Source of the DNA: Pigoraptor vietnamica
Taxonomy: Eukaryota; Opisthokonta; Filasterea
DNA length: 64,000 nucleotides
Reading direction: 5' to 3'
Assembly: GCA_943704525.1 (NCBI GenBank)
Contig: CALSCQ010001543.1
Location: forward strand, 1-64,000
In this document: piece after piece, positions 45,986 to 62,518 of the stretch
Position numbering within the stretch: position 1 is the first letter of the stretch
Layout: the number at the start of each line of letters is the position of its first letter
Position numbers and translations under genes: made by a program
The notes under the pieces: model-generated
What the model saw: only the letters and a program-made list of their open reading frames with translations
Told to the model about the DNA's origin: nothing
Database searches by the model: none

Positions 45986-48852
45986 ATGGACGGCGCGGCC
46001 CTCGCAGAGACCCTGCGCGGCCTTGGCTGCGCGGGGCCGCACACGACGGGCGATGCGCTGGACTGGGCGTTTGAGTCGCCTGCGCACTCGCACTTCCTGT
46101 CGTGGCTGTGCAGGACGGCACGCGCGATGGTCGTGCTCACACCGGAGGAAACCGCGGCGTGGGTGTGCGCGCCGTGTCATTGCGCGGAACTCACACGACA
46201 GTCCGCTGATCTTTTGGCCTCGATTCGCAGGTTCCGCCACCTCCAGGATGACGGGCGCACTTTGGCGGTGAGTGGCAGAACACCCCTCCGCCCTGTGAGC
46301 ACAGGCTTATTAAACAACTGTGGCAGGGTGACGAGCTGGAGGAAGCACTCGCGAGCGCCCGTCTTGCTGGCGCCGAAGTGTACTCGAGGTGCGTTGCTGC
46401 GGCGCGTTTCGTTTTGCTACTGGCGACTGAATGCATGTCATTGCAGCGCCGACGTTGATGCCTGCGGTGAAGAGCTCGGCGCTGCGACGGAGCGGCTCGA
46501 TGCCCTGATTGCACAGCGTGATCGGATGAGGTGAGTTTTTTATAGTCACAACGGCGCTCGCGTGTTCGTAGAGACGTGACGTGATCCCTTTTCTGCAGTG
46601 TGCAGCTTGCGGCTGCGCAACAGCGCGCTGCGGCCTCGCGCCGGGCGGAGTCTTTGGTTTCCGAAGGGGCGCGTGCGGCGGTCGCGACGGCAGCCGAGCA
46701 GCTCGAGCGGGTGTGTGGTGAAGGACGATTCGATCGGCAGTCAGCGTACATGAAATGGACATGAAACTGCTCACGCGACTCCCTCTGTGCAGCATGCCCA
46801 GTCGACCGAACAGCTCGCGCAGGCTGCGCGCGCAGTGGTGGCCGTGCATAGCGGACAAGAAGGCGGGTGGCGCCATGTTCTGTGACTGGCCAGGTGCAAC
46901 CCCATTACCGCGGCAGTCGCGTTGTGCAGCGCCTTACGCCATCGTGTCCGTGCAGGGCGTCCGTGCGCACTGGCGTCCGCTGCGTCCCAGGAGGACACCG
47001 ACGTGCACGAGCACGCTTTCGGCGAGGGCCTCAAGGAATACATGAATCGGCAGTTTGTGCAGGTGGGCGTGCGTGCGTCGCGCGCATCCCCGACACAGCG
47101 CCAGCTGACCCCACGCGCGCCTCAGGGCATTGCCGGAATGATCGTCGCAGCAGCGGACCCCGTCGCCCAACCGCCAGCGAAGCTCGTCGAAGGTGTGCTT
47201 GCTAACACTCACGTGTAATCTCTCCGAATGTTCTGACGCGCCATTGCCCACAGGGGACGCTGCGACAGAGATCGGCCACGCGGACGAGCTCAGGCGCCTG
47301 CAGTCTGCGTGGGTGTGGCCCGCTGTGTGTGGCTGGCATGATGTGCATCTGACGCCGATGGACTTGCCATTGCAGCCTCGCTGTGGCCGACCGCGACCAC
47401 GTGCTCACGGCCGCGTCGCTGGCACGGACGCGCGCGCAAATGGACCGCGCTAGAGAGTTGCTTGCGGCCGTTGACGTGCGAAGACCGCTATCGGGGTGCG
47501 TGCGTGCGCTGCATGCCCTTTCGTCGGACCACCGCTAACATGCGCACTGCAGGGCGGCCATGCAAGGGCAGCGCGCGAGGCTCGAGGAGGCGCAGCGGGT
47601 CCTTGCAGCGCACGCCGCCGAACTCGAGGCAGCGTCGGTCGAGCTGAACGCGCTGAGGCTGCTGGACGTTGTTGGCGGCGACTGCGACATTCAACTGAGC
47701 AGACAGGAGTACTACGGCGAAAAGCAGGACAAGGCGCGTGGCGGCCGTTGTCCTGCTGCGCTGCTCTCTGAGACGACGGCGCTGACCGACATTCCCACTG
47801 CTTGCGCAGGTGATTGGCCACCTGACGGGCCAGCAGTCACGTCGCGAGGCACAACTCATGCTGCTGCGGTGCGCGAAGGCCCGCTTGGACAGCCTCGTGA
47901 GCGAGCTCGACGCAGCGCAAGAGCGTCTCGCGGCCGCAGCGGAGTCTGCGCGGGAGAGAACGGTACGTGCGCGCGGCACCCCTCTTGTATTTCCGCTGCC
48001 CTGACTGATCCGCCCTTGTCTCGCTGTAGGTCCGCATGGCCTCCGAGCCCTTTGTGGTGCAGCCCAAGCGACGCACCCTCGACGATCGTGATGTGCTTGC
48101 CGTGGCTGTCAAGAGGGTTGCCGGCGCACGTGAGTCTCAGCCTGCGTGCACCCAATTGGTTTGTACTGACGGGTGCGTTTCCACCACAGCGGACACGGAG
48201 TCGCAGTTCGCGGCGTGGGAAGCCCTCGTGCGCGACGTCGGCGCCATCTCGCATTCTGTCGAAACACTGACGCGCACGGACGGCGACATGGACGCGCGCC
48301 TTCACACAATTGCCGATGCGCTGTGAGTGCCCGCTCGAACTGCCTTTCTGATTGTGGGAATGAGGGCTCACTTGTGTTACATACACGGCAGGGAAACGGT
48401 TCACGGTGCGCTCGCGGCCGCCCTCTTCCCTCCGGCCGAAGTGGGCAAGCTCCAGCTCACGCCGCGGGTGGGTGGCTACTGCGAGGCCGTCTGACTGCTC
48501 GTGTCTGTTGTATTTATAAGTCTCGCGCCCACGCATCGGCACACAGGCGCTCGAAGACCGCCTGCACGATCTCGACCGCTCGTTGGGCGATCTCGCACGC
48601 AACATCGACGCCATCATCCAGGAGAAAGAGCGCGCAAAGCAGGTGAGGGAGAGTGGGGGCGCACTTATCGTGACGCTCTCTCTGCACCACACCGCTCAGC
48701 CGCATCCCGCGCAGGCCGTCGGGGAGCGGAGCACGAGTCGTGTACAGCACACACTCTTTCTGCACTTTTTCGGGGACAACGGGCGCCTGCGCAAGCAAGT
48801 CGCCGATCTCCAGGCGCGCGTGGACGCCCTCCGCCTGCACATTACCGCGTAG
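45986..48852 (+). CDS. HAUS3: augmin complex subunit 3
   Basis: Sixteen exons (45986-46267, 46327-46388, 46447-46530, 46599-46710, 46793-46862, 46956-47062, 47126-47192, 47254-47314, 47376-47495, 47553-47733, 47810-47962, 48030-48129, 48190-48322, 48392-48467, 48547-48642, 48748-48852) close in phase to 602 residues; human HAUS3 is 603. Augmin binds spindle microtubules and recruits gamma-tubulin for branching nucleation. The N terminus follows the HAUS3 pattern: L-x2-L-G, then DALDWAFESPAHSHFLSWLC and VLTPEE. Most of the rest is coiled coil (QLAQAARAVVAVH, RARLEEAQRVLAAHAAELEAA, LVSELDAAQERLAAAA). EYYGEKQDK joins IGHLTGQQSRREAQLML across intron 10. Introns 5 and 10 have GC donors (GCGGGT, GCGCGT). 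The exon 8 and 16 boundaries are the least certain. Confidence 0.85.
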
Positions 48853-48893
48853 CACTCTGCCGAAGAAATACACAACTGCACTTCATTCAACGG

Positions 48894-54502
<5,609 letters not shown>

Positions 54503-54887
54503 GTCAACGGGCGCGGTCACGGGCGGCGCGTCGTGCGGCGGCGAGGCCCAAGCAGCGCACAGAGTCCGCGCATTCGGCGCCTGTGTTCACAAGGGGCGAC
54601 TGGATCGCACGGCGGGCGGAATGGGCGGCGAGTGGGTGCGCTTCACGAGCCCTTGTGTGCCCACAGCGAGCGCACTCGCATTTCAAACGACGTCGCAACT
54701 GATAAACAAGGAAAAGATCCGAGATCTCGGTAAATATTGGGCATGCACCCCGGATGTTCGCACATGGCGCGTGTGAAACGGCCACAGCGTCAGCAGGATC
54801 AGCAAGATTAGCGAGGCAAGGTACAGAGCGGCGACAAGGGTGTGGTGCGTGCACGGAGCGGAGGAGAACCCGCGGGAAGGCGCCACC
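54503..54887. promoter_or_regulatory. divergent promoter interval, PI3K / eIF3g
   Basis: 385 bp between divergent start codons. No gene of its own. The eIF3g start has a near-ideal Kozak context (GCCACCATG). Confidence 0.4.
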
Positions 54888-56313
54888 ATGCCGATCGAAG
54901 CGTGGGTGTCTTGTGCCATGGGAGTCGGGTGAAATGGCATGATGGAGAGGAGAGGAAGCTTTTCATTGTGCTCAACCACTCACTTGTGCGTTGCAATTCT
55001 GTCGCCAGATCAAAGACAAATTGGGCGGACGACGCCGACGAGGAATTCGCAAAGGGTGGGTGTGCGAGTGCGCAATGTGACGAATGCATTGGTGTGGCAG
55101 TCTCAGTGTCTGACTCGTGCCTGCGCAGCCGAGGAGAAGCTCCCGCCGCCGCAGGTGATTGGGCCCGACAAGAATGGCATCAAGAAGGTCATCGAGTACA
55201 AGCTCAACGACGCCGGCAAGCGCATCAAGGTGCCTTTGCATCCCCACTGCGCCCAAGGCTGTGTTGTGTCCGGCGTCCGCTGAGCACCGTGTGTGTGTGT
55301 GTGTGTGCATGCATGCAGATAACGAAGACGTTTCGGCTGGAGACGCGCTCCGCAAAGCACAGCACGGCTGTCATTGAGCGCAAGAAGTGGAAGAAGTTTG
55401 GTGCGTCGGAGGGCCTGAAGCCCGGCCCCGACCCGGCGAGCACCAGCATTGGCGAGGAAGTGTTCCTCACGCTCACCACGAAGAGCAAGGTGCGTGGTGG
55501 CGGCAGGGAGGGGGAGGAGGGGGAGGGGCGGCGCGGGAGGGCGTGAATGAGTGGCCGGCACTGGTCGCGCTGTACCCGTCTGCTCACTGTTCTGCTGTTG
55601 CGCAGGAGCTCGACGTGCCGACGGACGCCGGCGATCCCCTCAAGAAGCTGGCGGGGCACAAGATGGTGCAGTGCCGCATCTGCAAGGGCGAGCACTGGAC
55701 CACAAAGTGCCCGCTCAAGGACGTGCTCCCCATGCCTGCCGAGGACGAGGACCGCCGTGAGTGGCGCGCGGCTTGCTGGCACTGCCTGTCGTGTGCTAAA
55801 GTACTGTCTGTCTGTCTGATGCAGCGGTCGAAAAGGCGGCGCCGGCAACGCCGACGACAGGCAGCAAGTACGTGCCGCCGTCCATGCGCGAGGGCGGAAA
55901 CAAGCGCGGCGAATCGATGTCAAGGGGTGGCCGCGGTGAGACTCACGTTTGCGAATCCGCTTGTTTGTGATGAGTTTGGCCGTGGCCGCAGGACGGCACT
56001 GTGCGTCTTGAAGGCGCGTCGCTCACATGTGCACTTTTCGTGCGCTGCACCGCTTGCAGGGGATCTCGACGACAACGCAACCATCCGCGTCACCAATCTC
56101 AGCGAGGACACGCGCGAGTCGGACCTGCAGGAGCTCTTCCGCCCGTTTGGTCCCATCGGCCGCATCTTCCTTGCCAAGGACAAGAACACGGGCGTCAGCA
56201 AGGGCTTTGCCTTCATCAACTTTCTCAACCGCGACCACGCCGCGCGCGCCATCGAAAACATCTCCGGGTACGGCTACGACCACCTCATCCTCCACGTCGA
56301 GTGGGCAAAGTAG
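54888..56313 (+). CDS. EIF3G: translation initiation factor eIF3 subunit g
   Basis: Seven exons (54888-54901, 55009-55055, 55129-55229, 55319-55489, 55606-55756, 55825-55935, 56060-56313) give 282 residues; the family is about 270-320. eIF3g binds mRNA and helps scanning on the 40S subunit. The tiny first exon (MPIEA) has a perfect Kozak context and joins KTNWADDADEE, matching the WADxxEEE start of the family. Then come KKVIEYKLNDAGKRIK and TKTFRLETR, a CCHC zinc knuckle (CRICKGEHWTTKC), KYVPPSMREGG, and a C-terminal RRM with RNP2 IRVTNLSEDTRESDLQELF and RNP1 KGFAFINF, ending LHVEWAK. Confidence 0.95.
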
Positions 56314-56426
56314 GCGCTGTCTGGTTCGTTGCGTGCTGTGCCGCGGCTGCGTGCTTGCGCGTCTGCGTTGTCGTGCGTTTTGCCGTTCGCGTTTGGAGTA
56401 GTACACCTGCAGTGCTCAGATTGGCG

Positions 56427-57902
56427 TCACTCCCCGGGCACCCTGCCGGCACCCGCGCTGCGCATTCGGTTCACCAGCGCGGCATAGGCACTGCGCTCGG
56501 CGGCGTCACTGTGCGCCGTCGAAATGTGTGCGGACGCGTTCTCGCATAGCATGGCGCGCAGCTGCGGGTCGGCCCGTAGTCGCCGCGCCGCCGCCACAAA
56601 CTCGCCGGGGGTATCAAAGAGGAGCCCCGTGTGGCCGTCGCGGATGACGGCCTCGTTGCCTGGGATGCGCCGCGCAATGACCGGCACGCCGAGCGCCATG
56701 GCCTGCGATGAGGGTGGGGTGATTGGGCGTGAGGCAGAATCGGGTTGATGGGGCGACAGCGTGGCTTCGCAGCTGTCGCACCTCGAGCACCGTGTTGGAC
56801 ATCCCCTCGCACCGTGAGCTGTTGACGAGCGCTTCGCACCCGCAGAGCGCCGCCAGAAAGTCCCTGTGCGAGAGCGGCCCATGCAGTACAATGCCTGCCG
56901 CACGTCCCCCAACACGTGCCGCGCCAGCGGCTACCACGTCGGCATAGCATTCGAGATCCTGCGACGCGACGCCCTCAGACACAGTCCAGCAATGTCATGG
57001 CCACACTAGCGCGAACTTCAGCCACTTGCAACCCACTGGCGCATCGGTCGTTGGCAAGTCGCGCGGCCCAACAAGGACGAGATGAACCGACGGGTCCTCC
57101 GCATGCCACGCCGCAAACGCCTTAAAGAGAAACATGGGATCCTTCACAGGGCGCATTCCCGCAGCAAGGATGTACATGGCATCTGCGCAAGCGCCGCAGT
57201 GAGTCTTGGCCGATGAACTGAAGGAGCTGGACAGAGGTCACGCACCGCTCTCGCGGAGCCCAGCCGCGCCACGCAAATCGCACGTGGTAGGCGGCTCTAC
57301 CATGACAGCCTGTGGTGCGACCAACACGTCGAGACCATCGCCCCACAACCCGCGCGCGATTGCCATCATGTGCCCGCTGAAAGCAACTATCGCGCTGCGC
57401 ATTGACGAGGGGAGTCAGCAAATCGAACGACGAATGAAATAGAGATCAAACCCACATGGCTCCCTCCACAGCAGCTCTCATTACAGCGGCCTTGTCAGCA
57501 TCGCGGAAGTGCTCGTTGACATCTGTGCCGCCGAGGACAATGGCGTACGGCACGGGACACCCTGAAACAGCGCTATTAGCGAGTCGCGAATTCAAACAAT
57601 GTACGAACTCGTACGGCTTACCAATCAATAGGCGGCCACTACGGAACGCATGTATTCCGATAACTCCATCGTATGAGCATCTTCGAATATAACCACACAA
57701 ATCCAAAGCACTCCCAAAATCACAATTGTCGCGAGCATCACAGAAAACGTCCGTTGCTGAGATTATGTCACTGCGAGCGAGATGTGAACAATGAAAATCA
57801 TGTTTGCTTATGACGGTTCAACATAGAAACGCACCGAATTCTCAGCGCTGTAACATAGTTGCCTGTTCCCGGAGACATAGAGGAGAGTAGCAGAATACGC
57901 AT
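56427..57902 (-). CDS. GLT1D1: GT4-family glycosyltransferase, GLT1D1-like
   Basis: Seven exons (57902-57835, 57770-57622, 57561-57456, 57394-57246, 57182-57037, 56958-56782, 56702-56427) close in phase to 356 residues; GLT1D1 is about 346. The N terminus MRILLLSSMSPGTGNYVTALRIR has the strand-loop of the first Rossmann domain. HAFRSGRLL and AIVLGGTDVNEHF are close to GLT1D1, whose acceptor is not well established. The second domain has YILAAGMRPVKDPMFL, HLVLVGPRD, and the GT4 nucleotide-sugar motif E-x7-E (CEGMSNTVLE) followed by MALGVPVIARRIPGN and GHTGLLFDTPGEF. It is a soluble, cytosolic-type protein with no signal peptide. Exons 1-3 are AT-richer than the rest, sitting at the edge of the repeat-rich gap. 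Confidence 0.88.
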
Positions 57903-58076
57903 CTTAGATAAAATGTCTGTTGGATTTCAACGTTGGCTTTTCTGCTTTGGCACAGCAAAGCTGGTTGTGTCACAGGACTTGTTACCTGATGTAACATTCG
58001 CTTTTCGTTTCGTGATTGCTCTTGCAACGCTTTCACCAGACAAGACAACTCCATCATGATGAACTGTGTGTGGTGT

Positions 58077-58262
<186 letters not shown>

Positions 58263-58986
58263 CGCGTGTGTGTACGTATGGGTTGCATATTGTGTGTGTA
58301 AGGTGTTGTGTAGTATATATAGTTGTAAATACGTGTGTTCTCTTTGCATCCTATAAGATGTCTGTGGATTGCGTACTACGTGTGGCCTGTGCGCGAGGTC
58401 TCATTATATGTCTGTAGGCGTAGTACATGCGTGCGCTCATGCAACCAGGTTGTCTCAGGGTGCCGTACGACAATTATTACACGGCGCAGCCACAAACTAA
58501 GCGGTCGCAGACGTAGACTTTCTAGTACACAGCAGATATTCAACATGCACAGACCACAAAGAAGCCATTTGTTCGGCAATTGGCTTGAATCGGATATAAT
58601 TTGTTGGTCTGCAACATGTCATACAACTAGAATAAGTAGAAATAGATATAAGAATTGATTGGGTGGGCTAATAATAAAGGCTAATTTCCCCTGATTTGAC
58701 CGTCCATTTGCACAAATTTATCCTGCAACAAAACCGATGAAGTTCGTCTACATTAATATTAGAATAGAAAGCTCACAGATCACGCTGGGCAGCAGCGTCA
58801 ACTATGAATGTGCATGCTTTATTGTCCTTCGGTGTTGTTACATCCGCGTGTATACGTGTATACAGTGCCGGCTGAGTCTCGATCAATAGAGGAGCACTAT
58901 CATACTGTATGATCGACTGTGCTGTGTGCGATGATGAGTGTGCGGTGTTGTGGGCGTGGTGGTTGTGTGTGTGTGGGTTTGCTTGT

Positions 58987-58990
<4 letters not shown>

Positions 58991-59048
<58 letters not shown>

Positions 59049-59087
59049 CCTCAGTTATTGGCAGTCATAGAGGTTAAACCCCCATCG

Positions 59088-59122
<35 letters not shown>

Positions 59123-59150
59123 AGAGAGAGAAGAGAGAAAGAGCAATGCT
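58991..59150. repeat. (GT)n and (GA)n microsatellites
   Basis: A pure GT tract at about 58991-59047 is followed, after 45 bp, by (GA)n with AAGAG interruptions. Confidence 0.9.
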
Positions 59151-59245
59151 GAAACATTGACAACAGGGGCGCAAAGAGATGAATAATCTAGAAAAGGAAC
59201 ATTCAAAACTGACGTGCGTGCAGCAGGGTTGGTCTGAATTTAACG

Positions 59246-59246
<1 letters not shown>

Positions 59247-59331
<85 letters not shown>
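59247..59331. repeat. poly(T) run of 85
   Basis: An unbroken T homopolymer on the + strand. Read on the minus strand it is an A85 tail with about 500 bp of non-repetitive sequence on its 5' side. Confidence 0.95.
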
Positions 59332-59332
<1 letters not shown>

Positions 59333-59814
59333 ATCTTTTGTCGCTTGTCTCTCGAAGTGAAGCGTGTCAGTCCTGGCTATTTCCCGAAATAAGAATATGA
59401 ACACGACCAAGCCCTCGAGACATCCTCTCTCAGTGCATACAGCCGCATGACGCTTACAGGAGATTTCACTTAGAACGACAGTTCCAAACAATGCACTAGT
59501 GTGTGTGTGTAAGAGCATCATTGACCGAAAGGTGTAAGCATGCTTGTGACACTCAGCCGTTGCATTTAAACACGAAATGTGTTCTGCCTCGAAAATTCAG
59601 GTGGAATAGCGCTTGGCCTTGCCTTTGTTTCAATCTCATCTTGCCACACAAAGACGAAAACGTGGAGTTTTATAGAGTCATGCATTTGCGATGTGGGCTG
59701 TAAAGAACCCTGCTTGTGCATGGGCCATGACTCAACTCAGCGCTCTCTGGGGTGTCTGACGCAGTAACAACGGCAGTGAATTCAAGTAACAATTTGAAGA
59801 TCATTCGGCGGCAT

Positions 59815-59933
59815 CCAATGGGCGTGCACGGCGGGCGATGCCGGTGCGTTTCATGCGTCTGATTGGCCGTCGCGCTCCCACGGGCACTGGCCTCGCATGC
59901 GGATTGGCTGCCGCTGTGCGCCGTCCGACCAAT
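59815..59933. promoter_or_regulatory. cluster of four CCAAT boxes
   Basis: CCAAT at 59815 and 59929, and inverted ATTGG at 59862 and 59903, all within 119 bp and 180-300 bp upstream of the PRUNE ATG. NF-Y promoters often hold such arrays, so this supports the downstream ATG at 60114 over the in-frame ATG at 59838. Confidence 0.55.
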
Positions 59934-60113
59934 CGAATGTTCGCCAGCGCGCGTGTGGGCACGCCTGGCACGCCTGGCGCGCAGATGTCCCCTTACGCAC
60001 TCACTCACGCAGACCGCACAAGAGACAGACAATGCGGGTTCAAAGAGACCCGCGGCCCTCGGGAGAGAAATGAGCGCGGGATCTCGGGGCGTTTGAACGA
60101 AGCCGTCGCGAAA

Positions 60114-61679
60114 ATGAAGGGGACGCTGCGCCGCCGCAGCTCCATCGCGGTGCTTGCTTCGGCAACGTCAATGCCCGTGGCGCACGTCTGCTCCCTCTTT
60201 ATGCTCAGCTTTGCGCTCACACTTGTGGTGGACCCGCACGTCCAGCACATGGTGGCGTCGAGCTTGTTTGGGGCGACGCTCACGATGACCGTGACGCGCC
60301 ACATTGGCCAATTCGAGTCCGAGTGGCGCACGGGGCTTGCAAACAGCCACGCCCGCTACGGCGCTGGGTCGCTTCACGCTGCGTTTCCGGCCGGCGCGGA
60401 CGCGACGCCTCTTGCGCGCTTTCTTGCGACGAGCAAGTTTCGGATGGAGGTTCGTGCACAGTGTGGTCAATAGATGTTCCTCGTGCTGCCTCGTCCTGTC
60501 CAATTGGCTCAACCATGCGTTACGCAGCTGATGCACCGGTTCCTCCGTGCGCCGCATTCGTCGGACCTCAAGCGCGACCATCCGGAGCTCAACTCAACGG
60601 TTGTGCATGTCGTCATGGGTAACGGTGCGGGTGATCTCGACTCTATTGCGAGCTCGATCGCCTATGCTTACCACCTCGACGCGCTCTATCGGTCGTCGGG
60701 CGGCGATGGGCGCGTGGTCTACGTCCCCGTCATCAACTTTGCCGCGTCGGACCTTTCTCTGCGCCGCGAGGCTGTGCACGTGCTGGAACGCCTTGGCATT
60801 GACGAGGGCAATCTCGTGTTTGTGGCGGACGCCGGTCTCGGCGCACTGATGCGGAACGCGCGCCTCCGCCTGTCGCTTGTGGACCACAACAGCCTCTCTC
60901 ACGAGCAGGCGCACCTTGCTCCCGCCATCGTCGAGATTATCGACCATCACGAGGATGCGCGTGCCCACCTTGGTGCCGTGCGCGAGATTGCGCCCGTCGG
61001 GTCGTGCTGCACACTGATCGCAGAGCGCATGATGCGGCGCAGCGCGTCGTGTGCCATGTGCGGCCTCGATGCGACCGTCGCCGAACTGCTCCTGAGCGCA
61101 GTGCTCGTCGACACGATGGCCCTTGACGAGTCGCGAGGGAGGACGACGGCGCGCGATGCCGCGGCTGCGCTTTACCTTGAGGCAGTGAGCGGCGCCGACC
61201 GAGAGGCACTGTTCGCTGCGGTGCTTGCGGCCAAGTTTAACTCGACGGCCCTCGCCGCGCGCGACCACTTGCGCCGCGACTACAAGGAGGATGTGTTCGC
61301 GGGGCTGCGCATCGGCGTGAGTTCTGTGAGCGTTTCGCTCGCCACGCTCTTGGCCGACTCCGGCCTGGCACGCGACATTGGCGCGCTCGCGGACAGCCGG
61401 TCGCTCGACGCCCTCGTCCTGATGGCCGCGCACTTTGCCGAGGGTCGCCTCGTGCGCGAGGTTGTGCTTGTCCCCCGCGCGGCCGATGCGCACGGCATTC
61501 TTGCCCGCTTTGTCTCGTCGGCGCAGGCGGAGAGCCTCGGGCTGGCCGCGCGCGACGTGCCGGATGCGCTCCAGGCGGTCCCGGGGGCCATCGTCGCCCA
61601 CCAGGGCAACGTGCGTGCGAGCCGCAAGGTCCTCATGCCGCTGCTGCGCCAGCACGTTGTTGCCGAGCGGTTGCACTGA
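60114..61679 (+). CDS. PRUNE1: PRUNE-type DHH phosphoesterase with N-terminal membrane segments
   Basis: Two exons (60114-60449, 60528-61679) give 495 residues. The second exon is a DHH-DHHA2 phosphoesterase: GNGAGDLDSIASSIA (metal-binding Asp), FVADAG, VDHNSLSH, IIDHHED (the DHH motif), VGSCCTLIAERM, VLVDTMALD, and AKFN with HLRRDYKE in the DHHA2 part; it ends with GNVRASRKVLMPLL. PRUNE proteins hydrolyse short-chain polyphosphates and some nucleotides. The first exon adds about 110 residues with a hydrophobic stretch (VCSLFMLSFALTLVV) and a weaker second one (MVASSLFGATLTMTV), not usual in PRUNE1, so this copy may be membrane-bound. An in-frame ATG at 59838 would add 92 residues but lies within the CCAAT cluster. 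Confidence 0.88.
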
Positions 61680-61726
61680 ACTGCGTTAATCTTTGCTATT
61701 GTATTTATGAACGAATGAACACCGGG

Positions 61727-62339
61727 CTATGTATGCGGGGCATTGTCGCTGCCGCACGCATCTGCCAGGCGCTGCTTGATATCTGCGGCCATTGATTCGA
61801 GTCTTTGTGAGGTAGTGTTGAGCGTCTTCCACCGCACAACGAGGCCGTCGTCCTTGTCCCTCTTGGGGATAACGTGCAGGTGCACGTGGTTGACGGACTG
61901 GTAGGCCATGGGTCCGTTGTTCTGAAGGACGTTGTAGTCGACGGGGCCGAGGGCACGCGCAATCTGCTCGCGACAACCGAAAGAGACACATCAAGCACAG
62001 CCCATCGAATTGGAAGCCCTTCTCCGCATGTTCGCCGTTTTAAACCACATACAGTTGAACCATCAACCATGCGGCACGCGACAATTCAAACCGCTCAACC
62101 ACAGTTCGCGCACCGAGGCAGCGCGCACTATCCACCTTTGCCGCGACTGGCAATAGCTCCGACAGGTACTCCTGGGGCACGTCGTGAAGACGAGGCGCGC
62201 AGTGTTTTGGGACGACGAGCACGTGCCCTTCCGACAGCGGCGCAATGTCCATAAAGGCAATCACTTTTGGCGAGTCGTGTACCACCGCCGCGGGCAGCTT
62301 CCCGCTGGCAATGCGGCAGAACAGACAGGAGACCGACAT
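61727..62339 (-). CDS. HIT-domain nucleotide hydrolase (HINT/HNT1-like)
   Basis: Two exons (62339-62136, 61963-61727) give 146 residues, a typical HIT length. The N terminus has CLFCRIASGKLPAAVVHDS, the FMDIAPLSEGHVLVVPK strand, then in exon 2 NNGPMAYQSVNHVHLHVIPK, which contains the catalytic His triad H-x-H-x-H. Such proteins hydrolyse AMP-linked or related nucleotides. The CxxC at the start may bind zinc, as in HINT-type members. The promoter, shared with no other gene, holds a CRE (62424-62431). Confidence 0.93.
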
Positions 62340-62423
62340 GGCAGACGCTGAATGCGCGTGAAGGCACGGCCTCTCGCGGAAAGAAATAGCGCCCACTTTG
62401 TGTAAGTAGCTTCTGCCGCTTGA

Positions 62424-62431
62424 TGACGTCA
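62424..62431. promoter_or_regulatory. CRE palindrome TGACGTCA
   Basis: Perfect CRE 85 bp upstream of the HIT-protein start codon, in the 179-bp gap to the UBE2H stop. Confidence 0.45.
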
Positions 62432-62518
62432 CTGCCGATGAACATCCTTTATCCACTACTGTCTTAGCAGAGCGCCGCCGCACGCACGAGCATGTATGTA
62501 CAAGTTCCAATGCCGCCC

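Noticed and set aside
59838-60113. N-terminal extension of PRUNE from the ATG at 59838
   Set aside because: It would place two CCAAT boxes inside the coding exon and adds only Arg/Pro-rich sequence. It is kept as an alternative, not the call.
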